A stretch of 64,000 nt of DNA from Granulicella aggregans (GCF_014203275.1 NZ_JACHIP010000003.1:496001-560000); one strand, 5' to 3'. Counted from the first letter of the stretch, positions 1 through 9,263 are shown. Translations and numbers: made by a program. Notes: generated by a model not told the origin, from the sequence alone.

Positions 1-18
1 TGGGCCGCCCGCGCTGTT

Positions 19-972
19 TCAGCCAGAGTGTACTGCCACGCCCGCAATCCTGCGAGACGTCCGGCGGGTGCTCATGACGCGCTTCAAAATCTCCCTGGTC
101 GGCTGGGGGTGCCGCACGGCTCCGGCTTGCTTCATCCGGAAGTAGAAACCAGAGTACGCGGAGACAGATGCCTCTGGATGAAGCGGGATATGCAGCCGAA
201 GTTCGTTAGCCTTCCACTCGTCGACCAACTCGTACCCCGCCCTGTACATCGCCTCCAAGAGCACCTCATGAGAGAGAACACGGGCTGGAGAGATTGCGAA
301 GTACTGCTCGTGGTCCTGGATGGTGAACGCCGAAGGACCATAGATCACCGGCGTACGGTTGATGAAGACATGGCGCGGTTGACGGCGGAGGCCCTCGATC
401 AGGGCCGGGGGAAGTTGTTCGAAGTAATGCAGCGCCCCGGAGATGATCACGGCATCGACCGCATCGCAATCCTGGATCCGCTCGACGAATCGAAGGCGGT
501 GTTCGTTTCGCTGTTGTGCCAAATGTGACCCGGCGATGATCGTGTCGGGCACTTCACAGACCGTCCAGGTCATTCCGGGGGGATAAGAAAGGTACTTTGA
601 ATAGCCATAAAAGAGATTGCCAATACTTCCGCCAATATCGAGGACAGAGTTGACCTCTCCCATGAGCCGCTGCATGTGGAACAGGACCGGGTAGTCGCTC
701 TCCCGGACCTCTTCCGTCCGGTAGCTGTGGATGCTGATATTGTCGGGATGTTCGTGCGAGGGAACTCTATATTTGCCCGCATGAAGGCGCGCTTCTTCAA
801 AGGATGAAAACGTCCGCCGGAAGCCGGATAGGCAGTGATCGAGCAAGGAGTTACTGCCAAGGGCTGCGAGGATTTTGCGGGATTGGCTATGGCAGGAGAG
901 ATGTTCAAGGGTCTTCGCGAGAAATCGAATCTGGCGAAACCGAAGCCGGGTGATTGAGCTGATATGGGACAT
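19..972 (-). CDS. TIGR04325-family putative methyltransferase
   Basis: A 317-residue protein resembling the TIGR04325 (LIC12133-type) putative SAM-dependent methyltransferases, usually found in polysaccharide or surface-glycan loci. The glycine-rich segment LDIGGSIGN at about residues 111-119 fits the SAM-binding motif I, and the HYFEQLPP stretch near residue 180 follows the usual post-motif region. The ATG at 972 has CCGGAG six bases upstream. No transmembrane segment is evident, so it is probably cytosolic. It lies opposite to the flagellar operon and its own operon partners, if any, are outside the window. The substrate cannot be told from the sequence. Confidence 0.75.
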   Translation of the reverse strand: MSHISSITRLRFRQIRFLAKTLEHLSCHSQSRKILAALGSNSLLDHCLSGFRRTFSSFEEARLHAGKYRVPSHEHPDNISIHSYRTEEVRESDYPVLFHMQRLMGEVNSVLDIGGSIGNLFYGYSKYLSYPPGMTWTVCEVPDTIIAGSHLAQQRNEHRLRFVERIQDCDAVDAVIISGALHYFEQLPPALIEGLRRQPRHVFINRTPVIYGPSAFTIQDHEQYFAISPARVLSHEVLLEAMYRAGYELVDEWKANELRLHIPLHPEASVSAYSGFYFRMKQAGAVRHPQPTREILKRVMSTRRTSRRIAGVAVHSG

Positions 973-1270
973 AGTCGACTCCGGTGAGATAGATGGAGGT
1001 TCGAGGGCCCAGTTTGTAGTGTGGTGAGTTGACGCAACCTTAGCTTGTCCAGCTTCAGAGAAGGATCACAGATACGGAGCGATCCGCAACCGACGGTCAC
1101 GCGGGTTTATTACATCGGTAACTCCTCTAGCACTGGAGCCGCTCCATACGATTGGGCCAAGTCAAGATGCAGCAGCGGTTAGCCTGAATCGCGGCTGGGT
1201 GACCCGCTGCTTAGTCCGCTCTAACGGGTTCGCCGGATAATTCGGCCACGCGCTTGCATTCTCTCTGTGC
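973..1270. other. Intergenic region, divergent between methyltransferase and flgF
   Basis: About 300 bases without a gene. It must hold promoters for both flanking genes. The only structure I see is an 8-bp inverted repeat, AGCAGCGG at 1171-1178 and CCGCTGCT at 1204-1211, about 60 bases before flgF. A GCCGGATAA sequence near 1232 resembles the -10 part of a flagellar sigma-28 promoter, but no matching -35 TAAA stands at the right distance. Confidence 0.4.
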
Positions 1271-2026
1271 ATGGACAGCGGCCTCTATGCGGCATATACG
1301 GCGTTACTCTCGCGCACCCAGGCGCTCGACACGGCAGCCAACAATCTCGCCAATGTGGGAACCGGCGGATTTCGGGCGGAGAAGGGACTCTTCCGCGGAG
1401 TTCTAGTGGATAACCTCGGCGGGCTCGAGGGCGATTCGCAGGTAGGCTCCTCGGTCAACGACTTTGGCGTGCTTGGCGGTAATGCGCTGGACTTCAGCCA
1501 GGGGCAGATGACCGAGACGGGAAACTCGCTCGACCTGGGATTGCAGGGGGACGGTTTCTTCGCGCTGCAGACGTCGCGTGGTGTGCTCTACACACGTGAC
1601 GGCAGCTTCTCGCGATCCGCTACCGGGGTGCTGCAGGATGCGGAGGGCGAACCGGTCAACGATCCGCTGGGCCAGCCCATACAGATCCCTACGGGAACGG
1701 TAGCGGTCTCTCCGAACGGAACCGTCTCGGTCACGACGCCTGAGGGCAATACGATCGTCGGCCAGATCGGCATCTTCACATTTTCCGACAAAAAGATCTT
1801 GAAGGCAGAGGGGACCAACCGCCTCAAAGCTCCGTCAGGCGTGGTCCCGATTGCCGGAACCGCAACCATTCGCCAGGGTGCGGTGGAAGGGTCGAACCAG
1901 AACGCGATTCAAGGATCGATGCAGCTTGTGATGCTGCAGCGGCAGACCGAGATGATGCAACGCGCCCTGGGCGTCTTTTACACGGAGTTCGATAAGGCCG
2001 CGGCTGAGGAGTTGGGCAAGGTTTAG
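1271..2026 (+). CDS. flgF: Flagellar basal-body rod protein FlgF
   Basis: Proximal rod protein of the flagellar basal body, assembled in the periplasm after type III export. The 251-residue length is normal. The N terminus carries the rod/hook family motif (ANNLANVGTGGFRAEKG, residues 25-41), the middle has the DGFF-type segment GLQGDGFFALQ, and the C terminus ends in the usual amphipathic helix with MMQRALGVFYTEFDKAA. First gene of a ten-gene flagellar run and followed by flgG after 38 bases. FlgF and FlgG are paralogues; this copy is called FlgF from its position and its divergent C terminus. No strong Shine-Dalgarno is visible before the ATG. Confidence 0.9.
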   Translation: MDSGLYAAYTALLSRTQALDTAANNLANVGTGGFRAEKGLFRGVLVDNLGGLEGDSQVGSSVNDFGVLGGNALDFSQGQMTETGNSLDLGLQGDGFFALQTSRGVLYTRDGSFSRSATGVLQDAEGEPVNDPLGQPIQIPTGTVAVSPNGTVSVTTPEGNTIVGQIGIFTFSDKKILKAEGTNRLKAPSGVVPIAGTATIRQGAVEGSNQNAIQGSMQLVMLQRQTEMMQRALGVFYTEFDKAAAEELGKV

Positions 2027-2064
2027 CCGGTTTGGGTTGATGCGGTTCGATACGAGGAGAAGCG

Positions 2065-2853
2065 ATGATTCGAGCAATGTACACGGCGGCAAGCGGAATG
2101 GACGCCCAGCAGTTGAACCTGGACACGGTGGCGAACAACCTGGCCAACTCCGCGACAGCGGGCTTCCGCCAGCGCAGGCTGCAGTTCCAGGACATGGTCT
2201 ACCAGAACCTGGTGGCGCCTGGGTCGGCTTCCAGCCAGCAGACGACCTCCGCAGGTCTGCAGATTGGGTTGGGAACAAGGGCGATCACCAGTGAGGTCAT
2301 CATGACCCAGGGCGAGTTCAACCAGACGGGGAACCAGTACGATCTCGCGATCTCGGGAACCGGGTTCTTTCAGGTTCAACTGCCTAACGGGACGCTGGCT
2401 TACACCCGCGCGGGAAACTTCACCTTGACCAACGTCGGCAATGTTGTCGACCCCAACGGAAACCCGCTGATTCCATCGCTCACGATCCCGTCGAATGCGA
2501 CATCGGTGACGATCTCTCCCTACGGGGTGGTGACGGCGACGCTGCCCGGCCAGACGACCTCCAGCCAGCTAGGCCAGATTCAGCTCGCAACGTTTCCTAA
2601 TCCCGGCGGGTTGAACTCGCTGGGCAGCAACCTCTTTCAACCTTCGACCTCTTCGGGCAATGCGATCACCGACAACCCGGGCGGTAATACGGGCATGGGA
2701 ACACTGCAGCAGGCTTACCTCGAGAACTCGAACGTGGATGTGGTGACGGAGTTCGTGCAGATGATCCTGGCGCAGCGGGCCTACGAGAGCAACTCGAAGG
2801 TGATTCGGACGGCGGACGATATGTACTCGCAGATCAACGGGTTGATCCGGTAA
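2065..2853 (+). CDS. flgG: Flagellar distal rod protein FlgG
   Basis: Distal rod subunit of the flagellum, 262 residues as expected for FlgG. It has the N-terminal NNLANSATAGFRQRR motif, the central GTGFFQVQLPNG and YTRAGNF segments, and the highly conserved C-terminal block with NVDVVTEFVQMILAQRAYE followed by SKVIRTADDMYSQINGL. GGAG lies just before the ATG. The TAA stop shares its last A with the ATG of flgA, so the two are probably translationally coupled. Confidence 0.95.
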   Translation: MIRAMYTAASGMDAQQLNLDTVANNLANSATAGFRQRRLQFQDMVYQNLVAPGSASSQQTTSAGLQIGLGTRAITSEVIMTQGEFNQTGNQYDLAISGTGFFQVQLPNGTLAYTRAGNFTLTNVGNVVDPNGNPLIPSLTIPSNATSVTISPYGVVTATLPGQTTSSQLGQIQLATFPNPGGLNSLGSNLFQPSTSSGNAITDNPGGNTGMGTLQQAYLENSNVDVVTEFVQMILAQRAYESNSKVIRTADDMYSQINGLIR

Positions 2854-3398
2854 TGAGAACTCTCGCCCAACTCGCCTTCCACGCCGCGCTCTTTTGCTCC
2901 TGCGCGCCGAGCTTTGCGGGAGAGTTGGGCGGGGCCGGGTTGCTTCCTGCACACGCGAAGCCTGCTCCACTCGCCGCGATTATGGCGCGTGCCCAGTTAC
3001 GTGGCATGAGGCTGCGCGAGGTCCGCTGGGACGCGGTGCTGAAGCAGAACTGGGCGGTGCTCGAAGATGTGCAACATCCCGAGTATCCCCTATGGTCTGA
3101 GCGGATGGATACAGTCGGGCCGGTGGAGTTGGTCGATGGAACCTCCGTCGAGGCGAGACCCGCTGAAAGTGTAGCCCCACCCAAACCATATCTTGCGCTC
3201 GTTCACTACGGCGACCGGGTAAGGCTCTGGAAGATCGAGCGGAATGTCCGGATAGAGATGAGCGCAATTGCAGAGGGAAGCGCGGCGATTGGCGAAGAGG
3301 TGAAGCTCAGAATTCCGAGCTCTGGAGTGGACGGCGATACAGGCTGGCGGGTGGTCGGGGTAGTACATGGGCCCGGGGATGTGGAGATGACGCAGTGA
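2853..3398 (+). CDS. flgA: Flagellar P-ring assembly chaperone FlgA
   Basis: Periplasmic chaperone that helps FlgI form the P ring. The protein has 181 residues with a signal peptide (LAQLAFHAALFCSCAPSFAG). Its C-terminal third matches the FlgA SAF-like pattern: YGDRVRLWK, then an I-GEEVKLRIPSSG segment and a GVVHGPGDVEM ending. The N-terminal half is poorly conserved and short, which is common in FlgA. It overlaps flgG by one base and flgH by four (GTGA). Position between flgG and flgH supports the call. Confidence 0.8.
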   Translation: MRTLAQLAFHAALFCSCAPSFAGELGGAGLLPAHAKPAPLAAIMARAQLRGMRLREVRWDAVLKQNWAVLEDVQHPEYPLWSERMDTVGPVELVDGTSVEARPAESVAPPKPYLALVHYGDRVRLWKIERNVRIEMSAIAEGSAAIGEEVKLRIPSSGVDGDTGWRVVGVVHGPGDVEMTQ

Positions 3399-4531
3399 AG
3401 ATAATTTCCGATGAAGGCAGCAGCGGATGGATCGTTCGTACCTGCCTTGTGGCCTGGTGGCTGATGGCAGCAACGGCGCTATCGCAGACCGCACCTCCGG
3501 CCATCACGCCACCTGCAACGCCAGGCTCGGCCCCGGTAGCCGTACAGTCGATCACACCAGCTTCCGGACAGGCGGCGACTCCTGTTGTTATACAGGCACC
3601 GGGTGCGGCAGGGCGGACCTCTACCCGGCCGGCAGCGTCTTCAAGGATCTCTCCGCGAACCGTGAGCAGACCTTCGGCGCAGGCGAGCGCCGCCTCGGCT
3701 GCAGCGCAGGCTGCGCCGCAGCCGGCACCGTCTGTGCCTGCGACTCCATCAGATTCAGAACCTCCTCCACCGTATCCGGTGGCGGCCAAGGCACTTCCTT
3801 CATCGACCACTGATCCGGGCTTTGCCGGTGTGCCGTTAACGACCCCGATCATGGCTGCCGCGCCGCCCCCCGGTAAGCGGACCATGCTGAAGAAGCTGGT
3901 CCCGGCGAATCCGAATATCGCGGTGAACTCCCTGAATGCTTACGTGGAGCGGCTTCGCAGGGAGACCTCGAGCGCGCAGCCGGCGGCAGGCGCGATCTGG
4001 AGCGAGTCGGGCAGGCTGACGCGGCTCAATACAGACGTTCGCGCGATGCGACCCAACGATCTGATTCAGGTTGTGGTGCTCGAGAACCTTGCCGCATCGA
4101 CCGATGGGACAGTCAAGAATCAGAGAGCGTCGGCGGCAAACTCGTCGATCTCGAGCCTTATTGGAGCTCTACATGCGAGTAACGCGCTCCAGAATCTGGT
4201 CAATCAGAGCTCATCGAATTCACTCAATGCGGCAGGTGCGAGCGCAACCAACTCCAGCTTGACGACAACGTTCGGCGGACAGGTGATTGAGGTGCTGCCC
4301 AACGGAATGCTGGTGATCGAAGCGGCCCGGCAGGTCGAGTTCTCGCAGCAGACGCAGACCATCATTCTTCGCGGACTGGTCAGGCCGGAAGACATCTCGC
4401 AGGAGAACCAGGTCAAGTCTACGGCGATCTCGAGCCTGGAGCTGGAAGTGAAGGGCAAGGGAATCGTGAACGACTATACGAGGCGGCAGAACCCGCTGGT
4501 GCGGTTGCTCCAGCAGATCCTGATCTTCTAA
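3395..4531 (+). CDS. flgH: Flagellar L-ring protein FlgH with long Pro/Ala-rich N-terminal region
   Basis: Outer-membrane L-ring subunit of the flagellar bushing. The FlgH core fills the C-terminal part: LTRLNTDVRAMRPNDLIQVVV, a long Ser/Asn/Ala-rich helix, GGQVIEVLPNGMLVIEAAR, and the typical ending KGIVNDYTRRQNPLVRLLQ. At 378 residues it is far longer than the usual 220-240. The extra length is a Pro/Ala/Ser-rich stretch from about residue 30 to 150. The N-terminal signal (VAWWLMAATALSQ) has no cysteine lipobox, although FlgH is normally a lipoprotein. It starts with GTG overlapping the flgA stop. Confidence 0.9.
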   Translation: MKIISDEGSSGWIVRTCLVAWWLMAATALSQTAPPAITPPATPGSAPVAVQSITPASGQAATPVVIQAPGAAGRTSTRPAASSRISPRTVSRPSAQASAASAAAQAAPQPAPSVPATPSDSEPPPPYPVAAKALPSSTTDPGFAGVPLTTPIMAAAPPPGKRTMLKKLVPANPNIAVNSLNAYVERLRRETSSAQPAAGAIWSESGRLTRLNTDVRAMRPNDLIQVVVLENLAASTDGTVKNQRASAANSSISSLIGALHASNALQNLVNQSSSNSLNAAGASATNSSLTTTFGGQVIEVLPNGMLVIEAARQVEFSQQTQTIILRGLVRPEDISQENQVKSTAISSLELEVKGKGIVNDYTRRQNPLVRLLQQILIF

Positions 4532-4585
4532 TCGAGCGAATTTTCTAAGTTGCCGAAGCAGTTGTTTGTTGAGACCGAGGATGCA

Positions 4586-5830
4586 ATGAGTCAGTCAGGG
4601 CTGGGAATCCATCAATCCGATCTACAGGACTCGCGAGGGACTATGTTCCCAGTGGGAAGTCTGGGGAAGCGCGCCCTCGCTGTCAGTTTTAGACTGGCGC
4701 GGCGGACGCTTCTACGCCTGAGTTGGGCGTTCTGGCTGCTGGCTTGTGGCCCGGCTGGGTGGGCCATAGAGCCGGTCGCTCCGCCTGAAGTGCAGCATCT
4801 GGCTCGGGTCAAAGATATCGCCTCAATTGAGGGCATTCGCGACAATCAACTCGTCGGCTACGGCATTGTGGTGGGTCTGCATAACACCGGCGACAGTCAG
4901 CAGACGACCTTCCCTCTCCAGACACTGGCCGCTACGTTGTTGCGCATGGGGGTAAGTGTGCCTGCGTCCGCGATCAAGGTGCAGAACCTTGCCGCGGTCT
5001 TCATCTCGGCAACGCTGCCTCCTTTTTCGCGACCGGGGACGAAGCTTGATGTCACCGTTGCATCTGCTGGCGACGCGCAGAGCCTCGAGGGCGGACTTCT
5101 GCTGCTGACACCGCTCTACGGCCCCGATGGAAAGATCTACGCCGAGGGCGAAGGATCCCTGGTCGTGGGAGGATATGCGCTCAGCGTCAATGGCAACGTG
5201 AAGTCTTACAATCACCCGACGACCGCGAGGATCCCTGCCGGTGCGATGGTAGAGCGCGGCCTCGCGTTCGAACTCGCCGGGCGGCATAACTTCACCCTGC
5301 TGCTGAACCAGGCGGACTTTCGCAGTGCGGGGGCGATGGCGACCTTTATCAACAAAGACCTCGGACGCGATGCAGCGCGTTCGATCGATAGCCGCGAGAT
5401 AAACCTCGAGGTCACTCCGGGAGAAGATATTCCTTCGCTCCTCGCCCGCGTAGAGGCCGTCGAAGTGCCGTTTTATCCGACCGCCAAGGTTGTTGTGAAT
5501 GAGCGAACGGGGACAGTCGTTATTGGGGGGACAGTAGTTCTTCAACCTGTGTCGATCCTGCATGGCGGTCTTGCGATCAATGTGGTCAGCGAGTTTCAGG
5601 TCTCACAGCCGAGTGCCTTCTCGAATACCGGGACAACTCAGGTAGTGCAGCAGACCCAGATCCAGGTGAAGGATAAGCCCGTCAACCGGATCGAGTTGAA
5701 AAAGGGGTCGACCGTGGATGACCTGGTACGCAGTCTGCAGAGCATCGGAGCTACGGCGCGGGATGTGATCTCGATCCTTCAGGCGATGAAGTCGGCTGGC
5801 GCCCTTGAGGCGGAGATAGAGGTGCTATGA
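4586..5830 (+). CDS. flgI: Flagellar P-ring protein FlgI
   Basis: Periplasmic P-ring subunit. The mature part is fully recognisable: VKDIASIEGIRDNQLVGYGIVVGLHNTGD near the N terminus, TLLRMGV, AVFISATLPPF, and the C-terminal ELKKGSTVDDLVRSLQSIGATARDVISILQAMK. I prefer the ATG at 4586, which has GAGG five bases upstream; ATG 4643 is a second option and an upstream TTG at 4550 is less likely. The extra N-terminal residues precede a signal peptide (LLRLSWAFWLLACGPAGWA). The stop overlaps the flgJ start as ATGA. Confidence 0.92.
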   Translation: MSQSGLGIHQSDLQDSRGTMFPVGSLGKRALAVSFRLARRTLLRLSWAFWLLACGPAGWAIEPVAPPEVQHLARVKDIASIEGIRDNQLVGYGIVVGLHNTGDSQQTTFPLQTLAATLLRMGVSVPASAIKVQNLAAVFISATLPPFSRPGTKLDVTVASAGDAQSLEGGLLLLTPLYGPDGKIYAEGEGSLVVGGYALSVNGNVKSYNHPTTARIPAGAMVERGLAFELAGRHNFTLLLNQADFRSAGAMATFINKDLGRDAARSIDSREINLEVTPGEDIPSLLARVEAVEVPFYPTAKVVVNERTGTVVIGGTVVLQPVSILHGGLAINVVSEFQVSQPSAFSNTGTTQVVQQTQIQVKDKPVNRIELKKGSTVDDLVRSLQSIGATARDVISILQAMKSAGALEAEIEVL

Positions 5831-6171
5831 ACATTGCGAGTACACAGTGTGCAGATACGGCAGCAAGTCTAAGCGTGCTGAGTCCGACCGACCGAGCGCG
5901 CCAGGCCAAGTTGCAGGACGCCGCCGAGCAGTTCGAGGGAATGATGATGCAGGAGCTGCTGAAGCCGATGCAGGCCGGCAAGGATGGCGCCGAAGATGAG
6001 AGTGGCGGAGGCTTCGGAACGGGTGATCCGGACCGGGATACGTCGCTCGATACGATGAGCAGCTACGGCACCGAGGCAGTCGCGGCAGCGATTGCAAAGC
6101 ATGGTGGCCTGGGGATCGCGAAGCAGGTCATGCGCCAGATTGGGATTGCAGACGGGCACCACAGGAAATAG
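5827..6171 (+). CDS. flgJ: Rod-assembly protein FlgJ, rod-binding domain only
   Basis: A 114-residue protein equal to the N-terminal rod-binding half of FlgJ, which caps the growing rod. The pattern AEQFEGMMMQELLKPM followed by a Gly/Asp-rich loop and MSSYGTEAVAAAIAKHGGLGIAKQVM is diagnostic. The peptidoglycan-hydrolase domain present in enterobacterial FlgJ is absent, as in many non-gammaproteobacteria, so a separate lytic enzyme should open the wall. It overlaps flgI by four bases. Confidence 0.88.
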   Translation: MNIASTQCADTAASLSVLSPTDRARQAKLQDAAEQFEGMMMQELLKPMQAGKDGAEDESGGGFGTGDPDRDTSLDTMSSYGTEAVAAAIAKHGGLGIAKQVMRQIGIADGHHRK

Positions 6172-6232
6172 TCATCAAGTACTAAAGTGTCAGAGAGGCT
6201 GGCCGATGAAGTGAGTGGACGGAGGAAGTCTT

Positions 6233-6547
6233 ATGAGCATTTCGAACGGAATTGGAAACTTGCAGGGGCTGTCGAACCCGGTAACGCCCGCATCGGCGAC
6301 GGTACAGACGGGCAAGGAAGAGCAGATCAAGTCGAGCGTGTCGCTCGCTCCTGGAGCAGTGAAGACCACTCCAGTGACGGACCAGACCGTCATCAGCTCG
6401 ACCAGTGAGCTGTTGACCCGGGCGCTGAGTGGATCGGACGTTCGGTTGGACAAGATTCAGCCCTTGCAGGCGGCGATCGCCGCAGGGACGTACCAGGTGT
6501 CCTCATCGGACCTGGCGGACAAGCTGATTACCTCGCTTTTGAAGTGA
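6233..6547 (+). CDS. flgM: Anti-sigma-28 factor FlgM
   Basis: A 104-residue FlgM-type protein that would hold the flagellar sigma factor FliA until the hook is finished and FlgM is secreted. The C-terminal half contains the family signature: SSTSELLTRALSGSDVRLDKIQPLQAAIAAGTYQVSSSDLADKLITSLL, matching the FlgM R-x-EKV-LK-I-GTY-I-KVA-L-pattern. ATG 6233 is chosen because GGAGGAAG stands at 6221-6228; a GTG at 6215 is in frame but lacks that site. Its place between flgJ and flgN/flgK is standard. Confidence 0.85.
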   Translation: MSISNGIGNLQGLSNPVTPASATVQTGKEEQIKSSVSLAPGAVKTTPVTDQTVISSTSELLTRALSGSDVRLDKIQPLQAAIAAGTYQVSSSDLADKLITSLLK

Positions 6548-6672
6548 TCGGCGTATAGGGCCTTCTTTGCTCCCATCGGCAGATCTCCCGGCTCGCGATT
6601 GGCTGGGAGGACGCAAGGGATCCAGTCTTTCCAGCGTCAGAACCATAGCTACAACGGCGGCATGAGGGAATC

Positions 6673-6933
6673 ATGGTTGAGTCAGTGCGTTTGAGCGATG
6701 CTTCAAGAGCTGTGGCCGATGCCCTTGCCAACTTTGACCATGCAGCTCTCGATAGACTCACCGATCTCATGCAGGGCGCGCTCAGCGGTGAGATTCCGGT
6801 CGAGCGCGAGCCGATGGAAGCGATCGAAAACAATCAGAGGATACTGGCTGGCGTACTGATGGTGACGGAGCAGAACCTTGCGCTGTTGCGGCGGCTGCGT
6901 GAGCGAAAGGCAGGCAACGAATGGGCACTCTAA
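6673..6933 (+). CDS. flgN: FlgN-like flagellar export chaperone
   Basis: A short 86-residue, mostly helical protein lying directly before flgK and overlapping it by 13 bases. FlgN is the cytosolic chaperone for the hook-filament junction proteins FlgK and FlgL, and this position is typical. Sequence similarity to FlgN is weak and the protein is shorter than the usual 130-150 residues, so the call depends mainly on context. AIENNQRILAGVLMVTEQNLALLRRLRERK near the C terminus resembles the FlgN helix region. Confidence 0.6.
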   Translation: MVESVRLSDASRAVADALANFDHAALDRLTDLMQGALSGEIPVEREPMEAIENNQRILAGVLMVTEQNLALLRRLRERKAGNEWAL

Positions 6934-8327
6934 TCTCTGTCCTCAACATTGCACGGGAAGCAATTGCGGCCGAGCAATCTGCCGTAAACGTAACCGCAAA
7001 CAATGTCGCCAACCAGAACACTCCTGGGTACACGCGCGAGGTGTCGAACTTCGTGGCCCAGGACACCTATCTGCTCAACGGGCATAACGTGGGGGATGGT
7101 GTGCTGGCCGGCCAGCCGACATCCGTGCGCGACCGCGTTCTGGAACAGCGTGTACAGCAGCAGACGCAGATCCAGTCGCAGAGCGCGGCAATTCAGTCGG
7201 CACTGAGTGACGTCGAGAGCATCTTCGGAGTGACGTCGACGACGACAAGCTCCAGTGTGACCCAGCTGGGTAGCGCGGTGAACGCGTTCTTTTCCGCGCT
7301 TACGGCACTTGCCGCAAATCCTTCGGACACGCCGACGCGACAACAGGTTCTGAGCGCGGCTTCCACGCTGTCCGCCACCTTCAACGCGGAGTCGTCACAG
7401 ATCTCGCAGATCACAACGTCGCTGCAGGGGAGCGCGTTGAACATTGTGGGGCAGGTGAACACACTGCTCTCCACGGTTGCAACGCTGAATGCGAAGATCG
7501 CGGCGCAGAGCCCGAACACGGATGCGGGAGTGCTTGAAGACCAGCGCCAAGCTGCGATCAATCAGCTCTCGCAGTACATCGGCCTGGACGAGATCAACAC
7601 GTCGAACAATGGGATCGAATTGACGACCGCCAATGGCGGCTTCCTGGTGTCGGGGCCGAACAGCTATCCGTTGAGCGCGACGGTTCTTGGCGGCACAGTG
7701 CAGGTGCTTGCCGGGCCGAACTTTACCAATGTGACCTCCGGGCTAACTGGAGGTTCGCTGGGCGGGACATTGCAGGCGCTGACTACCAGTATTCCTCCGC
7801 TGCTGGAACAGTTGGACACACTTGCGTATTCGATTGCCACGGCGGTGAACACGCAGAATGAAGCTGGGGTGGATGCCAACGGCAATCCGGGCGCGGCGCT
7901 CTTCACCATTGGAACGACGGCTCCGGGATCCGCCGCTACGATTGCAGCCGCGACCACGAATGGAAGCCTGGTCGCGACGGCTGGCCCGGGTGAAGGCAGC
8001 ACGGGAAACACGAATGCCTCGGCGCTCGCCGCGCTGGGCACGGCGTTGATTGCGGGCGGCCAGACAGCATCGAGCTATCTTGCATCGGCGCTGGCGACGA
8101 TTGGTGAAGCAGCGGCAACGGCGAACAACGACAGCACCCTACAGCAGGCGACGTTGACACAATTGACGACTCAGAGGAACTCGCTCTCCGGGGTGTCGCT
8201 CGACCAAGAAGCTGCCGATCTGTCCCAGTATCAGAGGTCCTATCAAGCGGCCTCTCAGCTCTTCTCCATCATCGACACCCTGTTTGCGACGGTCTTGAAC
8301 TTGGGAGTCGTCACAACGGTTTCCTAA
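6921..8327 (+). CDS. flgK: Hook-filament junction protein FlgK (HAP1)
   Basis: First hook-associated protein, exported through the flagellar type III system and placed between hook and filament. The N terminus IAREAIAAEQSAVNVTANNVANQNTPGYTREV is the FlgK/rod family motif, and the C terminus (SLDQEAADLSQYQRSYQAASQLFSIIDTLFATVLNL) forms the partner coiled coil. The 468-residue length is within range. The central domain is rich in Ala, Thr and Ser and poorly conserved. It overlaps flgN by 13 bases, which fits chaperone and substrate being co-translated. Confidence 0.95.
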   Translation: MGTLISVLNIAREAIAAEQSAVNVTANNVANQNTPGYTREVSNFVAQDTYLLNGHNVGDGVLAGQPTSVRDRVLEQRVQQQTQIQSQSAAIQSALSDVESIFGVTSTTTSSSVTQLGSAVNAFFSALTALAANPSDTPTRQQVLSAASTLSATFNAESSQISQITTSLQGSALNIVGQVNTLLSTVATLNAKIAAQSPNTDAGVLEDQRQAAINQLSQYIGLDEINTSNNGIELTTANGGFLVSGPNSYPLSATVLGGTVQVLAGPNFTNVTSGLTGGSLGGTLQALTTSIPPLLEQLDTLAYSIATAVNTQNEAGVDANGNPGAALFTIGTTAPGSAATIAAATTNGSLVATAGPGEGSTGNTNASALAALGTALIAGGQTASSYLASALATIGEAAATANNDSTLQQATLTQLTTQRNSLSGVSLDQEAADLSQYQRSYQAASQLFSIIDTLFATVLNLGVVTTVS

Positions 8328-8363
8328 AGAAAGCACCGCAATCGTAAGAATCAGGAGCAGACA

Positions 8364-9263
8364 ATGCGCGTTGATCCGTTTTACATCCAGGGCCTCTCCA
8401 CGGCCCTGGACAACATCACCAGCAATGAGGCCGATCTGAGCGGGGAACTGGCAAGCGGGCTCCGCGTTTCGAGGTTGTCCACCGACGCGGTTGCGGTTGG
8501 CCAAAGTACGGTGCTGGCGGCGGCGATCAGCGCAGCCGACTCCTATGTCCAGGTCGCTACTTCTACGCAGAGCAAGCTGCAGGTGACCGACTCAACCTTG
8601 GGCGAGGTAGTGACGGCGCTGACGAAGGCGATCTCGCTGGCAATTTCGGGCGGCGACGGCACGCTGGGCGCGAGCGACAAGGCGATTATTGGACAGCAGA
8701 TTGTGGCGATCCGCGACCAGATACTCGGACTGGCGAACGCTTCCTACCAGGGGCAATACATCTTCTCCGGAAGCCAAGGACAGCTTCAGCCCTTCACGTT
8801 GAGTTCGACGACCTCTCCGGCAAAGGTGACCTATGCCGGGGACAGCGCGCTGCAGTACACAACCACACCTAACGGACAAAAGATCCAGACAAATCTTGCG
8901 GGATCGAGCCTGTTTACCGCTCCCGGAACAAACGTCTTCTCGGCCTTGAATACCGTGATTGCGGACTTCGCTTCGAATGCTTCGAGCACGCAGATTGGGG
9001 CGGACTCTGCGCTACTGACCACCGCATTGAACACAGTCGACAGCCAAAGGAGCATCATCGGAACTTCGCTGGCGCAGATCCAGACCAGCAGCACCTACGC
9101 ACAGACGACCTCAGCGCAATTTACGGCGTCGGAGACAACCTTGATCTCCGCAGACCCGGCCAAGGTGGCGACGCAGTTGAGCACCGCCGAGACCCAAGGA
9201 CAGGCGTTGAGCAGCGTGATCGCGTCGCTTGCCAAGGGCAGTCTCTTCGACTACATCAAGTAA
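8364..9263 (+). CDS. flgL: Hook-filament junction protein FlgL (HAP3)
   Basis: Second junction protein, related to flagellin. It has 299 residues with a flagellin-like N-terminal helix: MRVDPFYIQGLSTALDNITS, then LSGELASGLRVSRLSTDAVAVG, where the S-G-R-V-S-DD pattern is typical. The C-terminal helix LISADPAKVATQLSTAETQGQALSSVIASL completes the coiled coil. AGGAG lies about eight bases before the ATG at 8364. It closes the flagellar operon; no flagellin gene follows in the window. Confidence 0.92.
   Translation: MRVDPFYIQGLSTALDNITSNEADLSGELASGLRVSRLSTDAVAVGQSTVLAAAISAADSYVQVATSTQSKLQVTDSTLGEVVTALTKAISLAISGGDGTLGASDKAIIGQQIVAIRDQILGLANASYQGQYIFSGSQGQLQPFTLSSTTSPAKVTYAGDSALQYTTTPNGQKIQTNLAGSSLFTAPGTNVFSALNTVIADFASNASSTQIGADSALLTTALNTVDSQRSIIGTSLAQIQTSSTYAQTTSAQFTASETTLISADPAKVATQLSTAETQGQALSSVIASLAKGSLFDYIK

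Noticed and set aside
1232..1240. GCCGGATAA as a sigma-28 promoter for the flagellar operon.
   Set aside because: There is no TAAA at the required 15-base distance upstream.
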